Assembly: GCA_963847145.1 (NCBI GenBank)
Contig: CAWJYN010000007.1
Location: 682,001 to 746,000 of the forward strand
Reading direction: 5' to 3'
Length of the DNA: 64,000 bases
From: JABFRJ01 sp963847145
GTDB taxonomy: Bacteria; Pseudomonadota; Alphaproteobacteria; Rhizobiales; Hyphomicrobiaceae
Shown here: positions 49,518-59,467 of the stretch, in pieces
Layout: each line of letters begins with the position of its first letter
Position numbering within the stretch: position 1 is the first letter of the stretch
Program-made: the position numbers and the translations under genes
The notes under the pieces: model-generated
The model's input: only the letters and a program-made list of their open reading frames with translations
Database searches by the model: none
What the model was told of the DNA's origin: nothing

Positions 49518-50576
49518 ATGTCTTACATCACGAAGCCATCGGCCCACCATCCGGCCCTCAAGAAAAACGATCTTGGGCTGACCCACCGCGACTACGAAGG
49601 CTCCATGTCGACGCTCTGCGCGGGTTGTGGGCACGATAGCATCACTGCCGCGATTATCGAGGCGTGCTTCGAGATGGACTTGCCAGCGCACCGCATCGCC
49701 AAGGTGTCGGGCATTGGCTGCTCATCAAAGGCGCCAACCTATTTCCTCGGCCGCAGCCATGGTTTCAATTCAGTGCATGGGCGCATGCCGTCGGTCACGA
49801 CGGGCGCCGCGATGGCCAACCGCGATCTCGTCTATATCGGCGTTTCCGGCGATGGTGACACCGCTTCTATCGGACTCGGTCAGTTCTGCCATGCCGTGCG
49901 CCGCAAGCTCAACATGACCTACATCGTCATGAACAACGGCTGCTATGGCCTCACCAAAGGTCAGTTCTCGGCCACCAACGACAAGGCGTCGCCATCCAAG
50001 AAGGGCGAAGCCAATCCGTTCGAAGCAATTGATCTATGCCAGCTTGCCATTCAGCTGGGCGCCGGGTTCGTTGCGCGCTCGTTCTCCGGCGACAAGAACC
50101 AGCTGATCCCGCTGATCAAGGCGGCCGTCGCCTACAAGGGTTTCGCTTTCCTCGATGTGATCAGCCCGTGTGTGACGTTCAACAACCACGACACGTCGAC
50201 CAAGAGCTACTCCTACGTGCGTGAGCACAACATGGCGTCGGAGAACCATCTAGACTTCGTCGAGAGCCAGGATGAGATCGTTGTCGACTATGCTGAGGGT
50301 ACGTCAACGACGATCGAAATGCATGACGGATCGAAGCTGCTGTTGCACAAGCTGGACGGTGGGCATGATGCCACTGACGCTGATGCAGCCATGATGGCGA
50401 TCCGCAAGAGCGCCAAGACGGGCGAAGTCGCGACAGGACTGCTGTACGTCAATCCCCTGCAGGAAGAGCTGCACGACATGCTGGCGACCGAAGCCCGACC
50501 ACTCAACGCGGTCCCGATGGCTGAGCTGTGTCCGGGGAGTAAGGCGCTTGAAGCCGTCAATGCCAGGTTCCGCTGA
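49518..50576 (+). CDS. korB: 2-oxoacid:acceptor oxidoreductase beta subunit
   Basis: The 352-residue subunit binds thiamine diphosphate: GDGDTASIGLGQFCHAVRRK ending in NMTYIVMNNGCYGLTKGQ (GDG...N motif), with Fe-S cysteines in STLCAGCGHD, GIGCSSKAPT and ISPCVTF. It acts with KorA on a 2-oxoacid and CoA. Binding of 2-oxoglutarate rather than pyruvate is assumed from the similarity to the Azoarcus/Thauera enzymes. A terminator follows. Confidence 0.93.
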   Translation: MSYITKPSAHHPALKKNDLGLTHRDYEGSMSTLCAGCGHDSITAAIIEACFEMDLPAHRIAKVSGIGCSSKAPTYFLGRSHGFNSVHGRMPSVTTGAAMANRDLVYIGVSGDGDTASIGLGQFCHAVRRKLNMTYIVMNNGCYGLTKGQFSATNDKASPSKKGEANPFEAIDLCQLAIQLGAGFVARSFSGDKNQLIPLIKAAVAYKGFAFLDVISPCVTFNNHDTSTKSYSYVREHNMASENHLDFVESQDEIVVDYAEGTSTTIEMHDGSKLLLHKLDGGHDATDADAAMMAIRKSAKTGEVATGLLYVNPLQEELHDMLATEARPLNAVPMAELCPGSKALEAVNARFR

Positions 50577-50602
50577 CGTGTGTTGTGCTGTTCCAGAAAG
50601 GT

Positions 50603-50640
50603 ATGGCGGCCGCTCGGGCCGCCATTCCTTTGTTCTTGTT
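50603..50640 (+). terminator. Intrinsic terminator after korB
   Basis: Stem ATGGCGGCC / GGCCGCCAT, loop of five bases, then the T-rich TCCTTTGTTCTTGTT. It lies 26 bp after the korB stop. Confidence 0.75.
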
Positions 50641-50653
50641 CACGGCGTTTTGT

Positions 50654-51169
50654 TCAGTTGTCATCGCCGTCGCGGCAGGTCTCATAGCGAAGCCGCCATT
50701 TGCGTAGACCGGTTTCTTCATAGCGGGCTTTCAGCCAGGCACACTGACGATAAGTGTTCGTCACGTACCCGTAACTGACCAACGGGATCCCGATGGCTGC
50801 CACATAGCCATAGCTTCGGCGATGATGCCGGTAGTGCACCTGGTTCGTTCTCGTGTGTGTATTAAAGCTATGTACATTGAAGCGCTGCGTCGCAGCAGCG
50901 GCGAACGCCGGTCCGGTGCCTGCTCGCGTTGTAAATCCGGCCGGGGCCGCACTGGCGATGAACCGCACCGCTGTGCCGCTGCTGGTGTGTGCGGCCGCAT
51001 GTGCTGCTCCTGGCCGGGCTGTGAACGATGCGCGCCCGCCACCGTTGTGCCCACCGGCTGCCCGTGCCCCGCCGCCGTGTGACTGGCGTGCGGCGGCTTC
51101 CGTCAGCAACGCACCGCAAAGTCCGAACAACAGCGTCGCTGCGAGCGCCGCAATACGTCTGCTAGTCAT
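50654..51169 (-). CDS. Secreted Gly/Ala/His-rich protein with a C-terminal CAWLKARYEETG motif
   Basis: ATG 51169, signal peptide residues 1-26 (IAALAATLLFGLCGALLTEA). A low-complexity middle rich in Gly, Ala, His and Thr is followed by RHHRRSYGYVAAIGIPLVSY and a conserved end CAWLKARYEETGLRKWRLRY-ETC, with two cysteines that could bridge. This end occurs in many uncharacterised alphaproteobacterial exported proteins. Function unknown. It converges with korB. Confidence 0.65.
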   Translation of the reverse strand: MTSRRIAALAATLLFGLCGALLTEAAARQSHGGGARAAGGHNGGGRASFTARPGAAHAAAHTSSGTAVRFIASAAPAGFTTRAGTGPAFAAAATQRFNVHSFNTHTRTNQVHYRHHRRSYGYVAAIGIPLVSYGYVTNTYRQCAWLKARYEETGLRKWRLRYETCRDGDDN

Positions 51170-51443
51170 GGCCTATGCCTCCGTATCTTGCCTCGGACAA
51201 AAGCCATTAAGCCCTTGTTGGCCTTGAAAGACAACCCAAGCCGGCGCACGCTAGAGCAGAGCGACGCGGCCAATATGTTAACAGCGCTGCGAGGGAACGT
51301 TCGTGCATTCGGAGCAGTCGTACGGGCGGATAAATCCAAAGACTTCGAACGAGAGGCCAAGCCGGCAAGTTTGCACTCGCTGGGGGAATGCTTACCTCGC
51401 GCATTCGACTTGCGCAGGCGGCCGCCATTGCTGGCGAGCTGGC

Positions 51444-51740
51444 CTAGTCCTTTGCGCAGTGGACCGTGATCGTGCCGAGCAAGCCGAAATCGGCTGTGAC
51501 CTGGTCGCCAGTAACGACAGCGAGCGGCATCATGCAGGTGCCGGTTGTCACGAATTCGCCAGCGTTGAGAGACACGCCGAGGCTTGAAAGTTCGTTGACG
51601 TGCCACGTTAGTGCTCGGCGAGGGTCGCCGAGCACGTTGGTGCCGATGCCGTTGCGGCTGTATCGGTTGACAACATGCGCTACAGCCGTATGCCGCGACA
51701 GATCGAGTGCGCGCCAGTCTGCTACGACGGCTGGACCTAG
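51444..51740 (-). pseudogene. C-terminal fragment of a 2-keto-4-pentenoate hydratase gene, cut by IS1380
   Basis: The minus strand reads GPAVVADWRALDLSRHTAVA, RNGIGTNVLGDPRRALTWHV, then LNAGEFVTTGTCMMPLAVVT and ends DQVTADFGLLGTITVHC. That is the last 97 or so residues of a 260-residue hydratase of the same superfamily as the gene at 15304-16080. The homology ends exactly at the IS1380 end (51741). The N-terminal part is not found on the far side of the IS cluster near 63.75 kb. Confidence 0.75.
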
Positions 51741-52234
51741 CCCGGATCATGCACCATGAACAGCTCCGGCAGCTTGATCTGACAGGCGTGCGCCGTCATT
51801 CGGTCGCGAGGACCGTTGGCGGCAACTCGATTTTGGAACGCGTTCGGGGTTGATCTGCCTTGCTCGGCGGCTCCTCGGGGCACTTGCCCCGACGGCTATG
51901 CGGTCGATGGAGACAATCGTAGGGCGATCAAGCGGAACAGGGCTTTCTCGCTACAACTGGCCGGCAGATGCACGCGGATGCGGCGCGCGTGTTCCACGAC
52001 GCGGGCAGCAATCTTGAGCAAACGCAGGCGCAGTGTGTTGAACTCGGCGCGCGCCAGCGCATGCCCCTCGGGGATCGCCGCGCGGACTGTGTGCATCAAC
52101 CAGAACGCGGCTGTGTGCAGCATCAGGCGCACCTGGTTGGCCGTCGCCGAATGACATGAGGTGCGATCGGACGCCAACTGCGCTTTGTGCAGCTTGATCA
52201 GGTTCTCGGCTTGGCCGCGCTGGCAGTAGACGCC
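51741..52234 (-). mobile_element. Truncated IS1380-family element (3' end only)
   Basis: The terminal repeat CCCGGATCATGCACCA starts at 51741. The minus strand carries the end of the transposase (YCQRGQAENLIKLHKAQLAS, MLHTAAFWLMHTVRAAIPEG to ALRLSPSTA). The 494 bp are a near-identical inverted copy of 63248-63741; the translated part is identical and I saw one difference outside it. The copy is cut at 52234 by the IS3 element. Confidence 0.85.
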
Positions 52235-52294
52235 TGACCTGCTCCCCGGAATTCCATCCAGCTGATAGTTGAATCTCTCAGTGGAGAGATCGAC

Positions 52295-52561
52295 ATGCGG
52301 AAGAGCCGGTTCAGCGAGAGCGCGATCATCGGGATCATCAGGGAGCAGGAGGCTGGCGCGAAGGTGGCCGACCTCTGCCGGCGACATGGGATCAGCGTGC
52401 CGACGCTGTACAATTGGAAAGCCAAATACGGTGGTATGGACGTGTCGGAGGCGAAGCGTCTGCGGGCGCTCGAAGATGAGAACCGGCGGCTGAAGACGCT
52501 GCTGGCCGAGCAGGTTCTCGACAACGCCGCGCTGAAAGATCTCGTCGCAAAAAAGTTCTGA
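52295..52561 (+). CDS. IS3-family transposase OrfA
   Basis: The 88-residue protein has a HTH (SESAIIGIIREQEAGAKVAD, LCRRHGISVPTLYNWKAKYG) and a leucine-zipper-like tail (EDENRRLKTLLAEQVLDNAA). It ends in AAAAAAG TTC TGA (slippery A6G 52549-52555), where a -1 shift would join it to OrfB, the usual way IS3 elements make the active OrfAB transposase. Confidence 0.9.
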   Translation: MRKSRFSESAIIGIIREQEAGAKVADLCRRHGISVPTLYNWKAKYGGMDVSEAKRLRALEDENRRLKTLLAEQVLDNAALKDLVAKKF

Positions 52562-53517
52562 CGCCTCGGGCCCGGCACGCGGCGGTTCGTCATATCATCG
52601 CGCATCACGGACTGTCCGAGCGTCGCGCCACGAGGCTTCTCGACGTCGACCGGTCATCGGTGCGCTACCAGAAGAAACGCAAGCCTGACGACGCCGAACG
52701 TCGGTTGCTGAACGAGCTTGCGGTCGAGCGGCGCCGGTTCGGCTATCGGCGTCTGCGCGAGATGGCACGCCGGGCCGGCATCGCCATGAACCTGAAGAAG
52801 GTCTATCGATTGTACAAGGAAGAAGGCTTGGCGGTACGCAAACGGTCGGGGCGCAAGCGTGCGATCGGTACGCGCCGACCATTGGAGAAAGCGCTGCGGC
52901 CCAATGCGATCTGGGTGCTCGACTTCGTATCGGATACGCTTGACAGCGGCCGGAAGTTCCGTGTGTTCAACGTCGAGGATCAGTTCACGCGTCGAGGCCT
53001 CGGTTCGGAAGTCGACACGTCGCTACCGGGCGCACGCATCGTGCGCGTGCTCGATCAACTGATTGCGATGTGGGGCAAGCCGGCGATGATCGTGTCGGAT
53101 AACGGCACAGAACTGACGTGCAACGCGATGCTGAAATGGACGACGGTGAATGCGGTCGAGTGGCACTACATCGCGCCGGGCAAGCCGATGCAGAACGGCT
53201 TCATGGAAAGCCTCAACGGCAAGATGCGCGACGAGTGCTTGAACGAGCACGTGTTCGGATCGCTCGCCGAAGCACGCCGCATCATCGAGGACTGGCGCAT
53301 CGACTACAACGAAGTGCGCCCACATTCGAGCCTCGGTTATCAGACACCGGACGAGTTCGCGGCCGCCTGGCAGGCAGCGGGTGAAAAGGAAAAACAGCCA
53401 GCCGCACGTCCTGAGCAGGCAACGGGCCGGGACGCTACGGTATGTGGGGCCTCCGCGCCCCGGCCCGTTGCACAACCGCCTCGCAAGGGGCAAAGAAGGA
53501 ACAGATTCAACTTATGA
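52562..53517 (+). CDS. IS3-family transposase OrfB (made by -1 frameshift)
   Basis: The frame is open from the end of orfA (ARHAAVRHIIAHHGLSERRA) and a GTG at 52660 is the first plausible separate start. The DDE catalytic core is present: first Asp in WVLDFVSDTL, second Asp in MIVSDNGTEL, and Glu in GFMESLNGKMRDECLNEH. The end DWRIDYNEVRPHSSLGYQTP is typical. It looks intact, unlike the other transposases here, so the element may still be mobile. Confidence 0.9.
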
Positions 53518-53546
53518 CTGGAGGGAAGTTGGGGACTATCTTGTCA

Positions 53547-53982
53547 TGCCGCTTATGAAACTTGATTAAGGCACCGATATCGATGTTCGCTACACCATCG
53601 CCGTAGGTGAGACAGAACGTCTCTTCATCGCGCACGAACGCCTCGACGCGCTTCAAGCGTCCGCCAGTCATCGTCGCTTCGCCCGTATCGACCAAGGTCA
53701 CTGTCCATGGCTCGGCCGTCGTTTGATGATAGATGACACGATTGTTCCGTAAGTCGACGGTCACATCGGAATTGTGTAGCAAGTAGTTGACGAAATATTC
53801 CTTGATCATGTACCCTTTATAGCCAAGGCAGATGATAAAATCAGTCAAGCCATGGTGGGCATAGATTTTCATGATGTGCCAAACATCGGTTGGCCGCCGA
53901 TTTCGATCATGGGTTTGGGCCGGAGCTGGCTTTCCTCCGAGATGCGCGTACCGAGCCCGCCAGCTAGAATGACGGCCTTCAT
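53547..53982 (-). pseudogene. rfbF: Glucose-1-phosphate cytidylyltransferase fragment
   Basis: ATG 53982 starts MKAVILAGGLGTRISEESQL and RPKPMIEIGGQPM. One base is missing near 53872, after which the frame continues as MKIYAHHGLTDFIICLGYKG, EYFVNYLLHNSDVTVDLRNN and FCLTYGDGVANIDIGALIKF. This is RfbF/DdhA, which makes CDP-glucose for dideoxy or branched sugars of O-antigen. About 145 of 257 residues remain; the IS3 element cuts the rest, so CDP-sugar supply from this gene is lost. Confidence 0.85.
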
Positions 53983-54263
53983 GACTTCAATCCTTCGCTC
54001 ACCGATACGTGATGTGCCCCCAAAGACACAAGACGGTTGCACAGCAGTGCAGGCAGCTCGATTTGCTGCTTTTTTCGCAAGCTGATATGGCAAGAGCGTG
54101 CTGGCGCCGCAACAGAATTCTCACAACCGACCCGCGGTCGTGGGATAGTTGGGACGCTTGTTTTGCTTTGCCGACGATCGCCGCGGGAGAACAGCTTGGT
54201 GGCCAGGGTTAGTCGGTCGCTGCCGGCACGGCTAGATCGATTTACACAAAGAGGCAGGTTTGC

Positions 54264-55167
54264 GTGCGGTGTCTTCTGACAGGGGCGAGCGGCTTTGTCG
54301 GCAAAGTCGTGTTGCGCGCCCTCTGCGCGGAGGGCCATGATGTTGTGGCGATCCCCCGACAGCGCCCGCGGGTCGACGCTGGATACTAGGCACGTCGCGC
54401 TCGATCTCCTTGATCCAAGCGCATCTCTCGCCCCGGCCTTCGCAGAGCCAGTGGATGTGGTTGTGCACCTTGCCTGGTGCGTTGAACACGGAAACTTCTG
54501 GACCACTGCTGAAAATCTCGACTGGATAGCAGCGACCTTGCGGCTGGCACGCTCTTCTACGCGCAATGGCGTGAAGCGCTTCGTCGGTGCGGGAACCTGT
54601 TTTGAATATGCGTGGCCTGATCACGGCGCGTGTGACGAGACGGCAACCCCGCTTGTACCGAGAACGCTTTATGGCACTGCGAAGGATGCGACGCGCCGTG
54701 TCCTGGAAACATATCTGGCGTCTTCGGGCGTGAGCTTTGCATGGGCGCGCCTTTCTTTTCTGTATGGCGAGGGCGAGGGGTCCAAACGCCTCGTGCCATC
54801 GATAGCGGACAGTTTACGCGCCGGGCGCGAAGCTCATTGCAGTCGAGGTTTGGTTGTTCGTGACTTTATCGATGTGCGTGACGCTGGCAGGGCTTTAGCG
54901 GCCATCGCGGCCTCGCAAGCCACCGGGGGTATCAACGTCGCCAGCGGCGTGGCGCATTCGATTGCCGACGTTGCCAAACTGCTTGGGGAACTTTCCCGCA
55001 GACCGGAGCTCATCCGGCTCGGAGCGCTTCCAGATCGGCCGGACGATCCCCCGCGGATCGTTGCTGACATCAGCCGCCTGCGCCACGAGATCGGCTTCAG
55101 TTCATTCGAGACCTTAGGGAAGGCTTACGGGATGCTTTGCGCGACTAGGATCGCTGCTCGGCAGTGA
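54264..55167 (+). CDS. NAD-dependent epimerase/dehydratase, one frameshift
   Basis: GTG 54264 starts the Rossmann part MRCLLTGASGFVGKVVLRAL, CAEGHDVVAIPRQRP. Near 54385 the frame changes by one base and continues HVALDLLDPSASLAPAFAEP, VVVHLAWCVEHGNFW, GAGTCFEYAWPDHGACDETA, and the catalytic region LYGTAKDATRRVLETYLASS (Tyr-x-x-x-Lys). It resembles extended SDRs that make nucleotide-sugar deoxy sugars. It overlaps the glycosyltransferase gene by GTGA. Working enzyme if the indel is a consensus error. Confidence 0.8.
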
Positions 55168-56137
55168 GAGATCTGAACAAAAATTCCACTGACGTACGAG
55201 TCAGTGTGGGGTTCCATGTTACAATCGCCCCGAACTTCTGTACGCGCTTTAAGTGCCGTGCGCACGCAATCCCATCAAAATCTCGAAATTATCGTTTCGG
55301 ACAACAACTCCACCGAGCCTGCTGTGCAGCAACTCTGCCGTCAAGCGGCGGCCGAAGACCCCGCGGATCGTCTATCACTGTCAGGCGAGCAACGTTGGTC
55401 CCATGGCCAACTTCCGGTTCGTCGCGGAAGCGGCAACGGCGCCGTTCTTCATGTGGGCCGCTGACGACGATTGGATCGAGCCTGACTTTGTCGCTCACTG
55501 CTTGACGGAATTCGCACACGCTCCTCCGGAGACGGTTCTCGTCACCCCGGAAGCGCAATACGAAACCCCTGACGGTCCATATCCGTTTTTCGCGGAGGGG
55601 ACCGCCTTGCGCCGCGTGGCGCCCGCAACAGCGGGTGCGTACGCCGCTGCTGTGAACGGCACCCTTTTCGGCAATCTGATTTACGGCCTCTATCGCCGCG
55701 AAGCCCTCTTTCATAGGGGCAACTCGCTAGTGCACAGGATCGGCCCGACGCTGAACGAGCTGCCGTTCTTTCTGCTGCTGGCCTCGAAGGGCCTGATCCG
55801 TTCGACAAAGTGGATTGGCCTGCACAAGCGCGCACCGCTTTCCGTGTGTCAAAGTGCAGAGTGGGAACGCCGCGGTGGCCGAGCGCCAACCGGTGTCTAT
55901 GCCGTTCGGCCGAAGCTTGCACGTGCGCAGGCTCTGTATCATCGCGCTGTGATGCGCGAGATCACGGCCGCCATCGCCGTTATGGACCTGACGGACGGAG
56001 AAAAGGCCCGGATAAAGACAGCCGCACGCGGTGCGCTGCTGGTCCATCTCGCACAAAGCTTGGTCGGGTGGAAGCCGAAGGCAACACTCGATCAATGGCC
56101 GGAGCGCCAGCCGTCTCAGCTGACCCGCTTCAAGTAG
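55164..56137 (+). CDS. GT2-family glycosyltransferase, two or more frameshifts
   Basis: GTG 55164 overlaps the epimerase stop. Joined across indels near 55210, 55255 and 55355 the protein starts VSVG-VPCYNRPELL, then ALSAVRTQSHQNLEIIVSDN, QASNVGPMANFRFVAEAATA and FFMWAADDDWIEPDFVAHCL, the GT-A nucleotide-sugar and metal site (D-D-D). The last 200 residues are in one clean frame. It should add a sugar to the surface polysaccharide at the cytoplasmic membrane. The end overlaps the convergent CmcI-like gene by about 20 bp. Confidence 0.75.
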
Positions 56138-56872
56138 GCGTCCGGCCAGTACGTCGTCCGTACGTCGACGGAGGCTTCGTTGAAACCGGGAGCCGGCCGC
56201 TCCAACACGAACCGCTTGTCGGCCGCGACAAAGTCATGTGCGGCGCGGCGAGGATTGTCGGTGAGCCAGTCGGCCTTGGTCCGCGGATCTCCGGCGATAT
56301 ACTCCATCACGCCGTCAGTCACGACGATATACGACCCGACATGACCAGCGATCGCGTAGACGTCGAGCTCGGCGCGCACGTGCGCGTAAGTGTGGTTGAG
56401 TCCAGCAGGACGAGCACGGTTTCCCGGGGCGAATATGCTTCTGAACCTGAGCCACGATATCCGGCGCGACAGAACTCCCCTCGATGGTCGTGATCAGCGG
56501 ACGCAATGGATGCGCGTCGATCTCCTTGCGATTGTGTGGCCGGATATCGATGTCGATGCCGACCACGCGGCCCTTGCCCATGGCCTTGAGGATCGACGCG
56601 TAAAACACCAACGAACCACCGTGCGCAATGCCCGTCTCAACGACCACGTCAGGCTGAAGTCGCCAGATGACCTCTTGCACGCGGATTAAATCTTCCGGGA
56701 GTTGCATGATCGGCCTACCAAACCAAGAAAAGCTGTAACTGTACTTCTGGTTCCAACCGACACGCACCCAGATCTCTGACAGTAGCGCAAAAGCCTCAGC
56801 CGACAGGAGGTCGAATTTACCTCCGTCGGATGTTGCGACAGTCCTTGCTTCGGTATCAATTTCGATTTTCAT
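56116..56872 (-). CDS. CmcI-like cephalosporin hydroxylase/rhamnosyl O-methyltransferase, one frameshift
   Basis: ATG 56872 starts MKIEIDTEARTVATSDGGKF. Then WFGRPIMQLPEDLIRVQEVI, DVVVETGIAHGGSLVFYASI and VGIDIDIRPHNRKEIDAHPL (SAM-binding fold). Near 56390 one indel moves the frame, after which HVRAELDVYAIAGHVGSYIV and TDGVMEYIAGDPRTKADWL follow. The CmcI family includes O-methyltransferases for cell-surface sugars. ATGA overlap with the upstream methyltransferase gene shows co-transcription. Confidence 0.82.
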
Positions 56873-58040
56873 GTCCCACTCGATTGCAGCTTGAGGAGTT
56901 CAATCTTTAGCCCCTGCCTTGAGAGCTCTGTAGCGATTTCGGCGCAATACACAGGGTTCACTACGATTGCATGCGTCGGTGTCAATGCTTTGAGATGCAT
57001 CGGCCCAACCACGACGTGACCGCTCGCCCCAATATGGCGTTGATGCTTGTTGGGATTGAGATCAACCAGGGCGGCGATCAATTTCCTTTCCGGATCTACA
57101 GCTTGGCAGAACGTCATCCCCTTGGCACCGGCTCCCCAAACAACCACCCTCGCAGCATCGTGCTGCAGGGTTTTCAAGCGCGATCGCCAGTCCGCGACTA
57201 CTTCATCGGTTGCAATTGTATGAAGGTCAGTCGGTGCGCACTTGGTCAGACTGCTGGCTTGGTGGCTCACCCTGGCGTGTGCCCAGAGATACTGGCCGCC
57301 AAATCGATAGCTGACGTCAATAACGTCGAAGCCGGCACTCGCAAGGCCAAACCCAAGACTGCTCTTGTCGAAGATGGAGCAATGTTCGTAAAAAACGTCT
57401 TCCATTGCCTGCTTGCGCACAATCCAGTCGATATCTGGCGTCTCAAGATAAATTTCTGATGCTACCGGCATTGCTTCCCGGATTCCGCGCAGGAATTCCA
57501 ATGGCCTCGGAACATGCTCTATTGTATGGCGGGTAACGACGACATCAGGAGCGAACTGAATGACACTCTGGTCTGTCGCATCGAAGTAACGGCGATACAT
57601 TTCCGCGTGCCCACGCCGCTCACCGTCTTGCCCTCGCCATGCAGGATCATAACCAGCGCTCGAGCAACCCGATCGCCGCCTAGCTCCGAAAGTCGTACAA
57701 GAAAGTCTCCTTGTCCGGCTCCGACCTCCGCAATTTTCAAGCGATCTAGCTCTGGTCGAGCCGCAAGCACAGCGCGAGCGCAGGTGTCGATGTGCTCACG
57801 AAATACAGCTCAATGTGTCTGGCAATTGTCATAAGCCGGATCATATTTCATGAGTGCACTATCGAATGTGTTGTTCCAAGCAAAGCCGCACTTGAGGCAT
57901 CGCAACAATTCGACGTCGCCCTTAGCGCAAGCCGTCGCAGCTTCTTCGCTGTCGTAGAGATTGTGCATCAAGACCGGCACGTTACGACGCTTGTCGAGCG
58001 TAAGCGCCTGCGTTGCCTGGCAAATGTCACATACGATCAT
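56869..58040 (-). CDS. C-methyltransferase-like SAM enzyme with zinc finger, frameshifted
   Basis: ATG 58040: a zinc-ribbon N-terminus (MIVCDICQATQALTLDKRRN, VELLRCLKCGFAWNNTF), then after an indel near 57810 the SAM motif KIAEVGAGQGDFLVRLSELG, and after another near 57640 the rest MYRRYFDATDQSVIQFAPDV, VTRHTIEHVPRPLEFLRGIR and a C-terminal VVVWGAGAKGMTFCQAVDPE. This three-part layout is that of NDP-hexose C-3 methyltransferases (TylC3 type, PF08421/PF08484). It probably methylates a deoxysugar of the polysaccharide. Confidence 0.8.
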
Positions 58041-58137
58041 ACTTGATCACTCCAGGTAGCGGCTGTCACTGGCAGCATCAAGTACCGGTCGACGGTGGTA
58101 CATCCTGCAGTTTTTGACAATTCGTGCCGACTTGAGT

Positions 58138-59445
58138 TCATGAGAACGTGGCTGGAAAATCGACATTGCCATGCGCGGGCTCCCATTTGAGCGCGCCGGG
58201 GTAAACAGATCTTGCCGCGGTTGAACTGATCGCGAACGCACCGCACTCGCACACCACATCAACCGTGGCACCCGCTTCGATCAAACCCAAATCGATAAAA
58301 TAAAATCCTGGCCGCAAATACAAGTCGCTGACAACTATGTTCGCCTCACCAAATTCTGCGCTGACAGAATACTCACGCCCGCACCATGACGAGACGCCGG
58401 TAAAGACCCGAAGGCCGAACTCATCATTGATACCAATGGACAAATCAACCTTGGTCGCCGACTCGGCCATTGACTTGAAAGCCACATTGAGTGCCAAGGA
58501 GCCTCCATACGGGATTTCGTACAGCTTTCCAGGCTCTGCATGAACGAGTTGCATCGACTGTACGCGAACTCGGCCCGTTCCATCTCGCCGCGCCGGTTGG
58601 TCGACCGAACGCAAGTGAGCAGGCACCTGAGCCAAGCCGCTGCCTTCGCGAGACGCCTGAATATATTTCCCTGCCACCTCCGAAACCGGCCCCATCGCCA
58701 CCATGCGCCCGTGGTCGAGATAGATCGCTTTCGTGCACAGCGCCGCGATCGACGCCATGGAGTGGCTGACGACAATCACGGTGCGGCCCATGCCGGTCAG
58801 CTCGCGCATGCGTTCGGCGCACTTCCTCTGGAACGCGGCGTCGCCGACCGCCAGCACCTCGTCGACGATCAGGATCTCCGGCTCGAGATGGGCCGCCACC
58901 GCGAACGCCAGCCGCACGTACATGCCGCTGGAGTAGCGCTTGACCGGCGTGTCGATGAACTGCTCGACCCCGGCGAAGTCGACGATCTCGTCGAACTTGC
59001 GCCGGATCTCCTCGCGCCGTCATGCCGAGGATCGCGCCGTTGAGGAACACGTTCTCGCGCCCGGTGAGCTCGGGGTGGAAGCCGGTGCCGACTTCCAGCA
59101 GGCTGGCGACCCGCGCCGCGAATGTCGACGCGGCCCTCGGTCGGCTCGGTGACGCGGCGACAGGATTTTCAGCAGCGTGATTTGCCCGCGCCGTTGCGGC
59201 CGATGATGCCGACCACCTCGCCCTCTGCACCTCGAAGTCGACGTCCTTCAGCGCCCAGAATTCGGTCGCAAGGCCACCTGCGGTTTTCGGCCGTTCCAGC
59301 GGCCGCGGCGCGTCGTCCTTTGCGCCGGAGAAGCGCGCGAGCTTGCGGCCGAGCAGGTCGCGCAGCGAGCTTTCCCGGGGCGCTGGCGGCCTCGTTGATC
59401 ACGTAGCGCTTGCCGAGCCCGGTCGGCGCGGATGGCGTAGCTCAT
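58138..59445 (-). CDS. wzt: Polysaccharide ABC exporter ATPase (Wzt), many frameshifts in first third
   Basis: ATG 59445 (MSYAIRAD). Pieced over about seven one-base indels between 59430 and 59000 the N-terminal ATPase reads GEVVGIIGRNGAGKS (Walker A), then HPELTGRENVFLNGAILGMT. From 58923 the frame is clean: SGMYVRLAFAVAAHLEPEIL, IVDEVLAVGD (Walker B), VVSHSMASI (switch His), then the C-terminal domain of about 150 residues (KSMAESATKVDLSIGINDEF, YLRPGFYFIDLGLIEAGATV). That Wzt_C domain recognises a modified chain end in O-polysaccharide export. It follows wzm in one operon. Confidence 0.85.
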
Positions 59446-59467
59446 GACGGGGATCTCTGGTAGGTGC

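Larger units (their letters stand above)
52235..53546 (+). mobile_element. IS3-family insertion sequence
   Basis: Ends share TGAC...TCCCC-x-TTCC-TCCAG-x-TAGTTGAATCT in inverted orientation (left from 52235, right ending about 53546). Inside are orfA and orfB with an A6G slippery site. Flanks differ (IS1380 transposase on the left, cytidylyltransferase on the right) and I see no target duplication, so the element sits at a rearrangement breakpoint. Confidence 0.8.

Noticed and set aside
51166..51750. A 194-codon minus-strand ORF over the hydratase fragment
   Set aside because: The hydratase homology lies in a different frame (stop at 51444); this ORF is Arg/Ser-rich without a domain.
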